Assembly: GCA_011369465.1 (NCBI GenBank)
Contig: DRQG01000019.1
Coordinates: 1 to 54,254, forward strand
Source of the DNA: Caldithrix abyssi
GTDB lineage: Bacteria > Calditrichota > Calditrichia > Calditrichales > Calditrichaceae
Length of the DNA: 54,254 bases
Reading direction: 5' to 3'
Positions 9,516 to 17,958 of this stretch are shown here, one piece after another; within the stretch, counting starts at the first letter, position 1; each line of letters starts with the position of its first letter. The notes beneath the pieces were generated by a model. It did not search any database. It was not told the origin of the DNA and was given only the letters and a program-made list of their open reading frames with translations. A program made the position numbers and the translations under genes.

Positions 9516-10837
9516 TTGCTGAAACATTTAGAAATATATTTAAAATAACGGAACTGCGTAAACGCATTCTGTTCACTCTGATGATCCTGGGCCTTATACG
9601 TGTAGGCGTCCATGTTATCACTCCTGGTATTGATGCGGCTGCCCTGGCCGAAGGGTTTAAAAACTTACAGGGAACCCTGTTTGGTTTATACGACCTCTTT
9701 GCCGGCGGCGCTTTCAGTAAAGCTGCTGTCTTCGGGCTGGGCATTATGCCTTACATCAGCGCCTCCATTATTATACAGTTATTAGGCGCTGTAATTCCTT
9801 ATTTTCAAAAATTGCAAAAGGAAGGCGAGGAAGGCCGCAAAAAGATCATGCAGTACACCCGGTACGGTACGCTGGCGATTTCTGCAATGCAGGCCTTCGG
9901 CGTTTCCATATTTTTGCAGAGCATTCAGTTGCCTGACGGACGCTTAGCCGTTCCCAACCCCGGAATTATGTTCAACATTTTAACCATGATTTCCATGGCA
10001 ACCGGTACCATGTTGATGATGTGGCTGGGCGAACAGATTGACGACCGGGGAATAGGCAACGGTATATCATTGATCATTTTTATCGGTATCATTGCCCGTT
10101 TACCGCAGGCTCTGATGGATGAATATCAACAATTTAGTATTGGTGAACGCGGCCTGCTGGCCGAAATCATTCTGATGGCCCTGGCCTTCGCTATCATTTA
10201 TTTTGTTGTGCTGCTCACTCAGGGCACACGTAAAATACCGGTTCAATATGCCAAGCGTGTTGTGGGACGTAAAGTTTACGGCGGCGTAAATACGCATTTC
10301 CCGATGCGGGTGAACACGGCAGGTGTGATGCCGATTATTTTTGCCCAGGCCATTATGTTTGTACCGACAACTATTTTTACATTTTTACCGGAAAGTGATT
10401 TCAGTCTTACTCTGCAGAGATGGTTTTCGATGGATCACTGGTTCTACTGGCTGTTCTACGGCGCGATGATTGTGTTTTTCACGTATTTTTATACCGCCAT
10501 CGCTTTGAATCCGGTTGAAGTGGCGGACAATCTGAAAAAACAGGGCGGTTTTATTCCCGGCGTGCGTCCCGGTAAGAAAACTGCGGAATATCTGGACAAT
10601 ATTTTAACAAGAATAACGTTACCGGCGTCGTTTTTCCTGGCTTTTGTGGCCATTATTCCGGCGATTCTGGCCAAATTTAATATTCCCTACAGTTTGGCTT
10701 CGTTTTACGGCGGAACCGGTTTGTTGATTATTGTCGGTGTGGCGCTCGACTTTCTGCAGCAAGTGGAATCGCATCTGTTTATGCGCCATTACGACGGATT
10801 TATGAAGTCCGGCAAGGTGCGTGGACGCAGAGGATAG
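9512..10837 (+). CDS. secY: Protein translocase channel subunit SecY
   Basis: Central pore of the Sec translocon in the inner membrane. The 441-residue product has about ten hydrophobic segments. Characteristic blocks are GIMPYISASIIIQLLGAVIP in the second/third helix region, NTAGVMPIIFAQAIM with the preceding FPMRVN, and NPVEVADNLKKQGGFIPG-V-RPGKKTAEYL in the large cytoplasmic loop that contacts SecA and ribosomes. It overlaps rplO by 4 nt and is followed 10 nt later by map; adk, which separates them in many other bacteria, is absent here. Confidence 0.98.
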   Translation: MIAETFRNIFKITELRKRILFTLMILGLIRVGVHVITPGIDAAALAEGFKNLQGTLFGLYDLFAGGAFSKAAVFGLGIMPYISASIIIQLLGAVIPYFQKLQKEGEEGRKKIMQYTRYGTLAISAMQAFGVSIFLQSIQLPDGRLAVPNPGIMFNILTMISMATGTMLMMWLGEQIDDRGIGNGISLIIFIGIIARLPQALMDEYQQFSIGERGLLAEIILMALAFAIIYFVVLLTQGTRKIPVQYAKRVVGRKVYGGVNTHFPMRVNTAGVMPIIFAQAIMFVPTTIFTFLPESDFSLTLQRWFSMDHWFYWLFYGAMIVFFTYFYTAIALNPVEVADNLKKQGGFIPGVRPGKKTAEYLDNILTRITLPASFFLAFVAIIPAILAKFNIPYSLASFYGGTGLLIIVGVALDFLQQVESHLFMRHYDGFMKSGKVRGRRG

Positions 10838-10847
10838 CAAGTAACTG

Positions 10848-11597
10848 ATGATTTATATAAAGAGCGAAGAAGAGATTGCCAAAATAGAAAAAAGCAATCA
10901 AATCGTAGCGGAAGCTTTACTGTTCATTGAAAAATTTATCGAACCCGGTGTGGATACCAAAACGTTGAATGATGAAATAGAAAACTTCATCATAAAAAAA
11001 AAGGCTCGGCCGGCATTTAAAGGATTATACGGATTTCCGGCGGCTGCCTGTATTTCGATAAATGATGAAGTGGTACACGGCATTCCCGGAAAAAGAAAAC
11101 TAAAAAATGGCGATATCGTAGGCATTGATGTGGGCGTTGAACTGGATGACTATTATGGCGACGGCGCAAAAACATTTTGTGTAGGCAATGTCACCCCGGA
11201 ATGGCGCCGCCTCTGCAAAGTAACTCAGGAATGTTTGATGCTTGGTATAGAACAATGCCGAGCAGGGAACAGAGTAGGTGATATATCGGCGGCGGTTCAA
11301 AACCATGCCGAAGGAAACGGATTCTCAGTAGTACGCGATCTGGTAGGCCACGGCGTGGGCATTAAACCGCACGAAGATCCACAGGTGCCTAATTTTGGTA
11401 CAAAGGGCAAAGGCCCAAAATTAAAACCGGGTATGGTTCTGGCAATAGAACCCATGATAAATTTAGGCGGGTATCAGGTATATACCGCTGAAGATAACTG
11501 GACGGTAAAAACAGCTGACGGACAGCCGTCCGCTCATTATGAACATTCGGTAGCCATTCTGAATGATTCGGTAAAAATATTGACAAAATTGTCATAA
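10848..11597 (+). CDS. map: Methionine aminopeptidase, type I
   Basis: Removes the initiator Met from nascent proteins using two metal ions. The 249-residue product has the pita-bread fold motifs: VVHGIPGKRKLKNGDIVGID with DVGVELDDYYGDGAKTF (metal ligands Asp and Asp), VGHGVGIKPHEDPQVPNFG (His), MVLAIEPM (Glu) and HYEHSVAI (Glu). Length is typical for the type-I enzyme without N-terminal extension. It is placed secY-map-infA as in many FCB-group genomes, so it shares the ribosomal transcript. Confidence 0.98.
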   Translation: MIYIKSEEEIAKIEKSNQIVAEALLFIEKFIEPGVDTKTLNDEIENFIIKKKARPAFKGLYGFPAAACISINDEVVHGIPGKRKLKNGDIVGIDVGVELDDYYGDGAKTFCVGNVTPEWRRLCKVTQECLMLGIEQCRAGNRVGDISAAVQNHAEGNGFSVVRDLVGHGVGIKPHEDPQVPNFGTKGKGPKLKPGMVLAIEPMINLGGYQVYTAEDNWTVKTADGQPSAHYEHSVAILNDSVKILTKLS

Positions 11598-11613
11598 AAT
11601 TTAAGGAAGTAGT

Positions 11614-11835
11614 GTGGCAAAAAAACAAGAAGCTATCAAAGTTGACGGCGTGATCAAAGAAACTCTGCCAAATGCTTCTTTCATCGTTACATTAGAAAAC
11701 GGTCATGAGGTGCTGGCGTATATCTCTGGCAAGATGCGCATGCATTTTATACGCATTCTGCCCGGCGATAAAGTAAGTGTAGAGCTTTCGCCTTACGATC
11801 TGACCAGAGGACGTATAGTTTACAGATATAAATAG
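11614..11835 (+). CDS. infA: Translation initiation factor IF-1
   Basis: S1/OB-fold factor that occupies the A site during initiation. The 73-residue product has all conserved blocks: [38 protein letters not shown] and [15 protein letters not shown]. The start is GTG at 11614 with GGAAG upstream. It directly precedes rpmJ. Confidence 0.98.
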   Translation: MAKKQEAIKVDGVIKETLPNASFIVTLENGHEVLAYISGKMRMHFIRILPGDKVSVELSPYDLTRGRIVYRYK

Positions 11836-11848
11836 TGAAGGATTGGTT

Positions 11849-11965
11849 ATGAAAGTACAAGCCTCGGTGAAACGCATTTGTGACGGATGTAAAATCGTCC
11901 GGCGTAAAGGCGTTGTAAGAGTTATATGCAGTAAAAATCCGAAACACAAACAGCGTCAGGGTTAA
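11849..11965 (+). CDS. rpmJ: 50S ribosomal protein L36, zinc-binding form
   Basis: Smallest large-subunit protein, 38 residues. It begins [20 protein letters not shown] and continues to the C-S-K-N-P-K-H segment, ending in KQRQG. The zinc ligand set C11, C14, C27 and H32 is intact, so this is the zinc-containing form. It follows infA by 13 nt and precedes rpsM by 25 nt, the canonical location. An AAGGA site lies 8-12 nt before the ATG. Confidence 0.97.
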   Translation: MKVQASVKRICDGCKIVRRKGVVRVICSKNPKHKQRQG

Positions 11966-11990
11966 TAGATTCAATAATTAGGAGGCTATT

Positions 11991-12362
11991 TTGGCTCGTA
12001 TTGCAGGTGTAGATTTACCTAAAACCAAACGGATCGTAATCGGTTTAACCTATATTTACGGAATCGGTCGTTCCTCCGCAGAGAAAATTTGTGCGGATGC
12101 GAATGTTGATGTTAATAAACGCGTTAATGAGCTGGATGAAGAAGAAATTAAACGAATTCGTACTATCATCCAGAACGATTACAAGGTGGAAGGTGCATTA
12201 AAAGCAGAAATCAATATGAATATCAAACGTCTGATGGATATTAATTCCGTCAGAGGTTACCGGCACCATCGCGGTTTACCGGTACGCGGTCAGAGGACAA
12301 AAACCAATGCCCGTACCCGTAAAGGTCGCAAACGTTTGGTTGGCGGAAAGAAAAAGAAATAA
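11991..12362 (+). CDS. rpsM: 30S ribosomal protein S13
   Basis: Head protein that forms bridges with the 50S subunit and contacts P-site tRNA. The 123-residue product begins [20 protein letters not shown] and has the basic C-terminal tail [19 protein letters not shown]. The start codon is TTG at 11991, with AGGAGG at 11980-11985. It opens the alpha-type group rpsM-rpsK-rpsD-rpoA-rplQ. Confidence 0.98.
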   Translation: MARIAGVDLPKTKRIVIGLTYIYGIGRSSAEKICADANVDVNKRVNELDEEEIKRIRTIIQNDYKVEGALKAEINMNIKRLMDINSVRGYRHHRGLPVRGQRTKTNARTRKGRKRLVGGKKKK

Positions 12363-12379
12363 AGTAGGAGACTTTTACA

Positions 12380-12772
12380 TTGGCTTCACCAAAAAGACGT
12401 GGAAGGGTAAAGAAAAAATCGAATGTCGAACCGCACGGCAAAGCCCATATTAAAGCTACTTTTAACAATACCATCATTTCGTTAAGCGATACTTACGGAA
12501 ATGTTATTTCCTGGGCGTCGGCAGGGATGGTGGGCTTCAAAGGTTCCAGAAAGAATACGCCGTTTGCAGCTCAGGTAGCAGCTGAAACCGCGGCTAAGGC
12601 GGCGATGGACCTTGGTCTTAAAACCATTGATGTAGAGGTGAAAGGCCCCGGCTCCGGTCGTGAAGCGGCAATCAAATCTTTACAGGCCGCCGGTCTGGAA
12701 ATATTGTCCATTAAAGATATTACACCTATTCCACACAACGGCTGCCGTCCGCCGAAGAGAAGACGGGTTTAA
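12380..12772 (+). CDS. rpsK: 30S ribosomal protein S11
   Basis: Platform protein lining the mRNA path near the E site. The 130-residue product contains [34 protein letters not shown] and the C-terminal signature [18 protein letters not shown]. Start codon is TTG at 12380, preceded by GTAGGAG. Normal length and order. Confidence 0.98.
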   Translation: MASPKRRGRVKKKSNVEPHGKAHIKATFNNTIISLSDTYGNVISWASAGMVGFKGSRKNTPFAAQVAAETAAKAAMDLGLKTIDVEVKGPGSGREAAIKSLQAAGLEILSIKDITPIPHNGCRPPKRRRV

Positions 12773-12791
12773 AAGAAAACTGGAGTGATAG

Positions 12792-13406
12792 ATGGCGAGA
12801 TATACAGGTCCCAAAGGAAAAATTGTACGTAAATTTGGTGAAAATATTTTCGGCAACCCGAAATTTGATAAACTTTTAAGTGCCAAACCGTATCCCCCCG
12901 GTCAGCATGGGCTTTCCCGCAGAAAGATGAGCGATTACGCCATGCAGCTCAGGGAAAAACAAAAATTGAAATACATGTACGGTTTGCTGGAAAAACAATT
13001 CCGTCTCTTTTTCAAAAAAGCGGAACGGATGAAAGGCGTTACCGGCGAAAACCTTCTACAATTGCTGGAAAGCCGGCTGGATAACACAGTTTACCGTTTA
13101 GGTTTTGCCGTTTCGCGCACACAGGCGCGTCAATTTGTTTTGCATCGGCATATTACCGTAAACGGAAAGGTGGTTAACATCCCCTCTTTTATTTTAAAGC
13201 CGGGCGATGTAATTCAGGTACGTGAAAAAAGCCGCCGACTGAATATGTTCCATGAAGCGCTCAAACGGGTGCGTGCGGAAAATATGTATCCCTGGCTGGA
13301 GCTGGACAAAGCTCAGCTGAAAGGCGTATTTGTGGAAAAACCTCAGCGTGAGGATATACCTGTAAATGTACAGGAAAACATGATTGTTGAGTTGTACTCT
13401 AAATAA
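12792..13406 (+). CDS. rpsD: 30S ribosomal protein S4
   Basis: Primary 16S-binding protein that initiates body assembly. The 204-residue product starts ARYTGPKGKIVRKFGENIFG and has PPGQHGLSRRKMSDYAMQLR, then the S4 RNA-binding domain LESRLDNTVYRLGFAVSRTQ followed by HRHITVNGKVVNIPS. The N-terminal Cys cluster found in some S4 proteins is absent. Length normal. Confidence 0.98.
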   Translation: MARYTGPKGKIVRKFGENIFGNPKFDKLLSAKPYPPGQHGLSRRKMSDYAMQLREKQKLKYMYGLLEKQFRLFFKKAERMKGVTGENLLQLLESRLDNTVYRLGFAVSRTQARQFVLHRHITVNGKVVNIPSFILKPGDVIQVREKSRRLNMFHEALKRVRAENMYPWLELDKAQLKGVFVEKPQREDIPVNVQENMIVELYSK

Positions 13407-13439
13407 GTAATCGAACATTAAATAAAATAGTAGGGAAAT

Positions 13440-14426
13440 ATGAGCTGGACTAATTTACAAATGCCCGAGCGGATCGAAGTTGACGAAGCAAGTTATTCCA
13501 ATACGTTTGGCCGGTTTACCATCCAGCCTTTGGAAAAAGGCTTTGGCGTAACCATCGGCAATATGTTTCGTCGTGTACTGCTGTCTTCTTTACAAGGCGC
13601 GGCAATCACCGCAGTAAAGGTAAACAATATTCAGCATGAGTTTTCAACCATTCCCGGCGTCTATGAAGATTTGCCTGAAATCATCCTGAATCTGAAGGAA
13701 CTGCGTATCAAACTGCTTAATAAGCGGCCTGATAAATTATTTCTTAATTTAAAAGGTCCGGGAGAGTTTACCGGAAAGACCATCCAGGAACACACAACCG
13801 ATTTTGAGGTACTTAACCCGGAATTACACATCGCCACGCTTAACGATGATGCGGTTTTGGATATCGAATTGCATATCGGACGCGGCCGCGGATACGTTAC
13901 AGCGGAAGAAAATAAAGCTGCGGATCAACCCATCGGTCTTATTCCGATCGATTCCATATTTTCTCCCATACTGAATGTCCGGTATCTGGTTGAAAATACC
14001 CGTGTGGGACAGCGCACGGATTTCGAAAAACTGATTCTGGAAATCGAAACCGACGGAAGCATTACACCGGATGATGCGCTTACCTACAGCGGTAAAATCC
14101 TTAAAGATCACATTCAACTGTTCATAAATTTTGATATAGACACCGAAGAAGAAGAAAGTACCGAAATAGACGAAGAAACGTTGCGTATCAAAAAGCTGCT
14201 TAAAATGAGCGTGGATGAGCTGGAACTCTCCGTCCGTTCGCACAATTGTTTAAAAGCCGCCGAAATTAAAACCATCGGTGATCTGGTGCGGCGCGATGAA
14301 CAGGAAATGTTGAAATTTAAGAATTTTGGCCGCAAATCGCTCATGGAACTGGGGAAAATTCTGGAAGAACGCGGTCTTAAATTTGGTATGAATGTGGATA
14401 AGTATATCAAAACAGAAGAAAAATAA
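13440..14426 (+). CDS. rpoA: DNA-directed RNA polymerase, alpha subunit
   Basis: Assembly scaffold of RNA polymerase and contact point for UP elements and activators. The 328-residue product has the N-terminal dimerisation domain (GFGVTIGNMFRRVLLSSLQG and PGVYEDLPEIILNLKEL) and the C-terminal domain with LELSVRSHNCLKAAEIKTIG and KNFGRKSLMELGKILEERGL, carrying the helix-hairpin-helix residues that bind DNA. The linker near residues 230-250 is Glu/Asp-rich. Normal length. Confidence 0.98.
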   Translation: MSWTNLQMPERIEVDEASYSNTFGRFTIQPLEKGFGVTIGNMFRRVLLSSLQGAAITAVKVNNIQHEFSTIPGVYEDLPEIILNLKELRIKLLNKRPDKLFLNLKGPGEFTGKTIQEHTTDFEVLNPELHIATLNDDAVLDIELHIGRGRGYVTAEENKAADQPIGLIPIDSIFSPILNVRYLVENTRVGQRTDFEKLILEIETDGSITPDDALTYSGKILKDHIQLFINFDIDTEEEESTEIDEETLRIKKLLKMSVDELELSVRSHNCLKAAEIKTIGDLVRRDEQEMLKFKNFGRKSLMELGKILEERGLKFGMNVDKYIKTEEK

Positions 14427-14453
14427 TCGGGTTGAGAATAGAGGATTGATCTA

Positions 14454-15005
14454 ATGCGACACAGGAAAAAAGGTAATCATTTAAGCAGAACGTCGAGTCA
14501 TAAAACGGCCTTAATGCGTAATCTGGCTGCTCAGGTGATTGAACATAAAGAAATAAAAACGACGCACGCCAAAGCAAAAGAATTACGCGGTTATGTGGAA
14601 CGTCTGATTACTTATGGGAAAAAAGGCACCGTACATCATCGCCGGCTGGCTTTTAAATTCTTGCAGGATAAGCAAGCGGTAAACAGTTTGTTCGAAGAAG
14701 TGGCCCCTTCTTTCGAAAACCGGAACGGCGGTTACACACGTATTATCAAACTGGGCAACCGTAAGGGCGACAATGCGCCAATTTCGTTGTTCCAGTTAGT
14801 CGGCTTTGAAAAAATAAGCGACAAAGCTGCGGCCAAAGCGGAAAAAGATAAGAAAAAAGTGGCCAAGAAAGAAAAAGCAGCTAAAGAAACCGAAACAAAA
14901 GCTCAGGAATCCGCAGCCGAAGAACCGGCTACACAGGCCGAACCCGAAGCGCCTGCCGAAGAAAAAGAGGCTGAAAAAGAGGACGAAGAGAAAAAAGAAG
15001 ACTAA
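14454..15005 (+). CDS. rplQ: 50S ribosomal protein L17 with long charged C-terminal tail
   Basis: Protein near the tunnel exit. The first ~118 residues are ordinary L17: MRHRKKGNHLSRTSSHK, LMRNLAAQVIEHKEIKTTHA and GNRKGDNAPISLFQLVGF. From about residue 122 to 183 there is an added tail made almost only of Lys, Glu and Ala with a few Pro, Gln, Ser and Thr, first basic (KDKKKVAKKEK), later acidic. Such tails are known in some L17 proteins; function unknown. It is the last gene of the superoperon and is followed by a strong terminator. Confidence 0.97.
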   Translation: MRHRKKGNHLSRTSSHKTALMRNLAAQVIEHKEIKTTHAKAKELRGYVERLITYGKKGTVHHRRLAFKFLQDKQAVNSLFEEVAPSFENRNGGYTRIIKLGNRKGDNAPISLFQLVGFEKISDKAAAKAEKDKKKVAKKEKAAKETETKAQESAAEEPATQAEPEAPAEEKEAEKEDEEKKED

Positions 15006-15030
15006 ACGCCTGAATGGGCTGCAAAATACA

Positions 15031-15121
15031 AAGAGGCTGTTCTAAAAGTTTCGATATGCATCATTCCCGACCGAATGAGGAATGATCGCCGTCATGCTTT
15101 TAGGACAGCCTCTTTTTTTTT
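15031..15121 (+). terminator. Strong nested hairpin plus T-tract ending the ribosomal superoperon
   Basis: An 18-bp stem pairs 15031-15048 (AAGAGGCTGTTCTAAAAG) with 15097-15114, with a single G-T pair, and runs into a tract of about ten Ts up to 15121. Inside the loop a second inverted repeat pairs ATCATTCC (15060-15067) with GGAATGAT (15079-15086). The position 26 nt after the rplQ stop and the T-tract make terminator function likely. The length and nested design also resemble a small palindromic repeat that has been recruited as a terminator. Confidence 0.8.
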
Positions 15122-15130
15122 ACTTCGAAA

Positions 15131-15158
15131 GGGAAAATGATTTTAATATATTTTTCCC
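15131..15158 (-). terminator. Weak hairpin downstream of lptG
   Basis: GGGAAAA at 15131-15137 pairs with TTTTCCC at 15152-15158 over a 14-nt AT-rich loop. Read on the minus strand it lies just after the lptG stop and is followed by only three Ts, so terminator function is tentative. Confidence 0.3.
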
Positions 15159-15165
15159 CATGTTT

Positions 15166-16242
15166 CTACTTGCGAACAGCCAGCAAAGTGTACAAACCGA
15201 TAGTCAAAAACACCAGATTTCCCAGCCACGCGCCCAGAACAGGATCCAACGTACCCTGGTGCCCGAGCACCTGGCCGACACGTATAATGATGAAGTAAAT
15301 AAACGTAACAAGCAAACTTACCCCAAAATTAAGACTGATACCGCCGCGGCGTTTTCTGGCGGCCAGAGGCGCCCCCAGTAAAACCACAATAAAATTGGCA
15401 AACGGCATGGCCACTTTCAAATGGCGTTCTACAATCCACTTTCGTGCATCCGCTCCAATCGATTTAAGCTCGGCAATAAAATCGCTCAATTCGGCGTAAC
15501 CCATCTCTTCCGGCATTTTTTGCAGCTCGATCAAATCATCCGGCTGGATATTCAGGTCAGCTAATACCGTATCTTCGAATACGACAACCCGTTCCGTATC
15601 ACCCTTAAAAAAGCGGATTTTCCCTTTTTGCAAAAGCCAGTGGTCGTCCTTCCATTCCATAGTAGTGGCATCAATGCGTTCCGTGAGCGTGGAACCGGTA
15701 AAACGTTTAATGCTGATCCGGCGTGCCGTTTTGGATTTGCCGTTGTAGTATTTAATGCTGATTTTTCGTTCTGCTTGATCCTGACGAAATATGTTGGTTC
15801 GCGATTTAGCGTCAGGACGGGTTTTGTGTTCGATATCATATCGTTTTAAGTCCAGCCGGCGTTGATTTGCTTCGGGAACAACGGTTTCGTTAAAAAAACC
15901 GGCTCCGATACTGATAAATACGGCCAGAATGAACAGAGGTGCTAACGTTCGGTAAAGGCTGATGCCGGCGGAGAGTTGAGCTGTAATCTCATTTTTTTGC
16001 GACATACTGCTGGCCGTAAACAAGGCGCTGAGCAACATGGCTACCGGCAAAGTGAGGCTTATGATGTAAGGAACATAATAAACATAATACATGAATACCT
16101 GGTTAAATGTGGCGTCACGATCCAAAAATTTGGACAGATTTTCTATGATATCCACAACCAAAAAAATAATCAGCCACGAAACAACGGCTATAAACAGGTT
16201 GATCAGAAATTTTTTTAATATATAGCGATCGAGTATCTTCAT
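15166..16242 (-). CDS. lptG: LptG-like lipopolysaccharide export permease (YjgP/YjgQ family)
   Basis: Inner-membrane subunit that, with LptF and the ATPase LptB, extracts LPS and passes it to the periplasmic Lpt bridge. The 358-residue protein starts MKILDRYILKKFLINLFIAV, typical for LptG, with three N-terminal membrane segments, a beta-jellyroll-like periplasmic region at about residues 130-255, and three C-terminal segments (ANFIVVLLGAPLAARKRRG is the family-typical block). It lies 8 nt downstream of the lptF-like gene in the same direction, so the pair is an operon. The split between LptF and LptG is inferred from order and N-terminal similarity. It implies an LPS-bearing outer membrane. 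Confidence 0.85.
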   Translation of the reverse strand: MKILDRYILKKFLINLFIAVVSWLIIFLVVDIIENLSKFLDRDATFNQVFMYYVYYVPYIISLTLPVAMLLSALFTASSMSQKNEITAQLSAGISLYRTLAPLFILAVFISIGAGFFNETVVPEANQRRLDLKRYDIEHKTRPDAKSRTNIFRQDQAERKISIKYYNGKSKTARRISIKRFTGSTLTERIDATTMEWKDDHWLLQKGKIRFFKGDTERVVVFEDTVLADLNIQPDDLIELQKMPEEMGYAELSDFIAELKSIGADARKWIVERHLKVAMPFANFIVVLLGAPLAARKRRGGISLNFGVSLLVTFIYFIIIRVGQVLGHQGTLDPVLGAWLGNLVFLTIGLYTLLAVRK

Positions 16243-16250
16243 AAGTACAA

Positions 16251-17705
16251 TTAAAGTTTTTCTTTCTTAAATAGCCATTCAAGTTTGAACAAGTAAGCCA
16301 ACCGTTCCCATTTGATGGTGGCGTTTTCGCGAACAGCCCGCCACATCAGTAAAACTCCGAAAGCACCCACAACGATATTGGCCGCCCACATAGCCATCAT
16401 GGGTGAAACGATTCGTCGATCGGCCAGGTCTTCGCCGCCGATAAGGAACGCCCAGTACAGCAGAAAAAAACCGATACTCATACTGATGGCCACGCCCATA
16501 CTGCCTTTACGGGCCATAATGCCCAACGGCGCCCCAACCAATACGAAAACAATACTGGCAAATGGAATGGATATTTTTTTATAGATTTCTACAGCATATT
16601 TATTAACCGATTGATAGTGGTTTTCGATGTAGCTTTTGCTTGTTTTCATCTGCTGTTCACGCCGTTTGGCTGTGGTGAGTGCCCGCCGTGCAGCGTTGCG
16701 CCACTGTTCATCAGAAATGACAGGGAGCTGTATGTTCTTCTTTGCCAGGCTATCATTGAGGGCTAAAATACTCTCGGTTTTTTGAAAATAGGATGCTATA
16801 TTTTTTGCGATTTTCGTTTTCTGTCTTTGTATTTGTTGGCTGAATTCCCCTATGCGTTCCTTCATCATTTTGATATTCATTTCCCGGTCACTGCGATAAC
16901 TGCTCTCTTTTTCTTCAAAATCAAATTCTTTAGCCGGGATGTAAACAACATTTTTACGGAACAGGGAACGCTGATACTCCTCCATTTTTTTTGTATCCAT
17001 TTCATGATATTCCCCGTCAAAAAGAGTGAATATAAGCGCTTTATACTTCCTGGAGTAAACCATATAACCTTCTTTGGCAATGATGGTAATATCCTTACCA
17101 ACGGAACTGCGATCAAAGATGGTCAGATCGTGCAGTCTATCCAACTGATCCAGGTTGTCATATTCCGGACCTAAGAGATTGCTCAGATCGAGCCATTGTT
17201 CCGGCAGGGTTTTTTCGATGCGGCCTACCACAAAAGTGTATTTGTCCAAATTATAAAATATATGCTCCTCCAAATGCAATGTAGGTTTTTTTTGCCGGAT
17301 AGAGCGAAACAACATGGATGCCTTATGGTTGGTTTCCGGCAATATCTGATCGCTGAAATATATCATTACCGCGGTTAGAAGGATTCCCAGATATAATGAA
17401 GGCAAAATAATTTTTAATACGCTTATGCCGCTGGACTTGAGAATGGTAATTTCGTTATCGGCGGAAAAGCGCCCATAGGCCATTAAAACGGCCACCAAAC
17501 TGGCCATGGGCACGGCTAAAGCAAGCATCCAGCCCATATTGAACAAAATAAGCTTTACGATCGTTATAATGGGCAGTCCCTTGCCAAAAATCTGATCGAT
17601 GTATTTAACCAGAAAATTCATTAGCAGGATGAACATGATAACGGCAAGCGCGAAAAAAAATGGCCCGATGTGCTCTTTGATAATGTATTTGGTAAGAATT
17701 TTCAT
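16251..17705 (-). CDS. lptF: LptF-like lipopolysaccharide export permease (YjgP/YjgQ family)
   Basis: Partner of LptG in the LPS exporter. The 484-residue protein has N-terminal membrane segments (MKILTKYIIKEHIGPFFFAL and the PMASLVAVLMAYGRFSADNE block with the family-typical E-I-T-I-L-K-S-S-G), a large periplasmic domain, and C-terminal segments with SIVFVLVGAPLGIMARKG. It is about 120 residues longer than E. coli LptF. The extra length is a charged, probably coiled insertion at about residues 270-365. A putative promoter lies 30-60 nt upstream. The gene is divergent from sprA. Confidence 0.83.
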   Translation of the reverse strand: MKILTKYIIKEHIGPFFFALAVIMFILLMNFLVKYIDQIFGKGLPIITIVKLILFNMGWMLALAVPMASLVAVLMAYGRFSADNEITILKSSGISVLKIILPSLYLGILLTAVMIYFSDQILPETNHKASMLFRSIRQKKPTLHLEEHIFYNLDKYTFVVGRIEKTLPEQWLDLSNLLGPEYDNLDQLDRLHDLTIFDRSSVGKDITIIAKEGYMVYSRKYKALIFTLFDGEYHEMDTKKMEEYQRSLFRKNVVYIPAKEFDFEEKESSYRSDREMNIKMMKERIGEFSQQIQRQKTKIAKNIASYFQKTESILALNDSLAKKNIQLPVISDEQWRNAARRALTTAKRREQQMKTSKSYIENHYQSVNKYAVEIYKKISIPFASIVFVLVGAPLGIMARKGSMGVAISMSIGFFLLYWAFLIGGEDLADRRIVSPMMAMWAANIVVGAFGVLLMWRAVRENATIKWERLAYLFKLEWLFKKEKL

Positions 17706-17734
17706 ATATTTTAACCAAAATAACGATCAGAATT

Positions 17735-17764
17735 ATTTTACGGCGAATTTTGACGAGTGTTCAA
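17735..17764 (-). promoter_or_regulatory. Putative sigma70 promoter of lptFG
   Basis: On the minus strand TTGAAC (17764-17759) and TAAAAT (17740-17735) are separated by 18 nt, about 30 nt upstream of the lptF start. Pattern match only. Confidence 0.4.
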
Positions 17765-17851
17765 ATTTAAAAGATTACACCAAATTTACATAAAATAAAA
17801 GATAAGTCCTAAATATTTTATTCTGCACAACTTGGGGGATAAAAAACACTC

Positions 17852-17880
17852 TTGAAATATCCGTAAGGGTTGAGTAAATT
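17852..17880 (+). promoter_or_regulatory. Putative sigma70 promoter of the sprA operon
   Basis: TTGAAA (17852-17857), a 17-nt spacer and TAAATT (17875-17880). The same -10 sequence and spacing recur before groEL and feoA in this window. It would give an untranslated leader of about 70 nt before the sprA start. Pattern match only. Confidence 0.45.
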
Positions 17881-17958
17881 AAGCCTGCTAAAATAAAACG
17901 GAGGAATAGATATAAGCTACTCGCTACCTTAGTCTAATTATCGGAAATACGATTTCAG

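Noticed and set aside
10838-10847. Possible adk between secY and map
   Set aside because: Only 10 nt separate the two genes, so adk is absent from this cluster.
15082-15381. 99-residue plus-strand frame after rplQ
   Set aside because: It starts inside the terminator and runs antisense through lptG.
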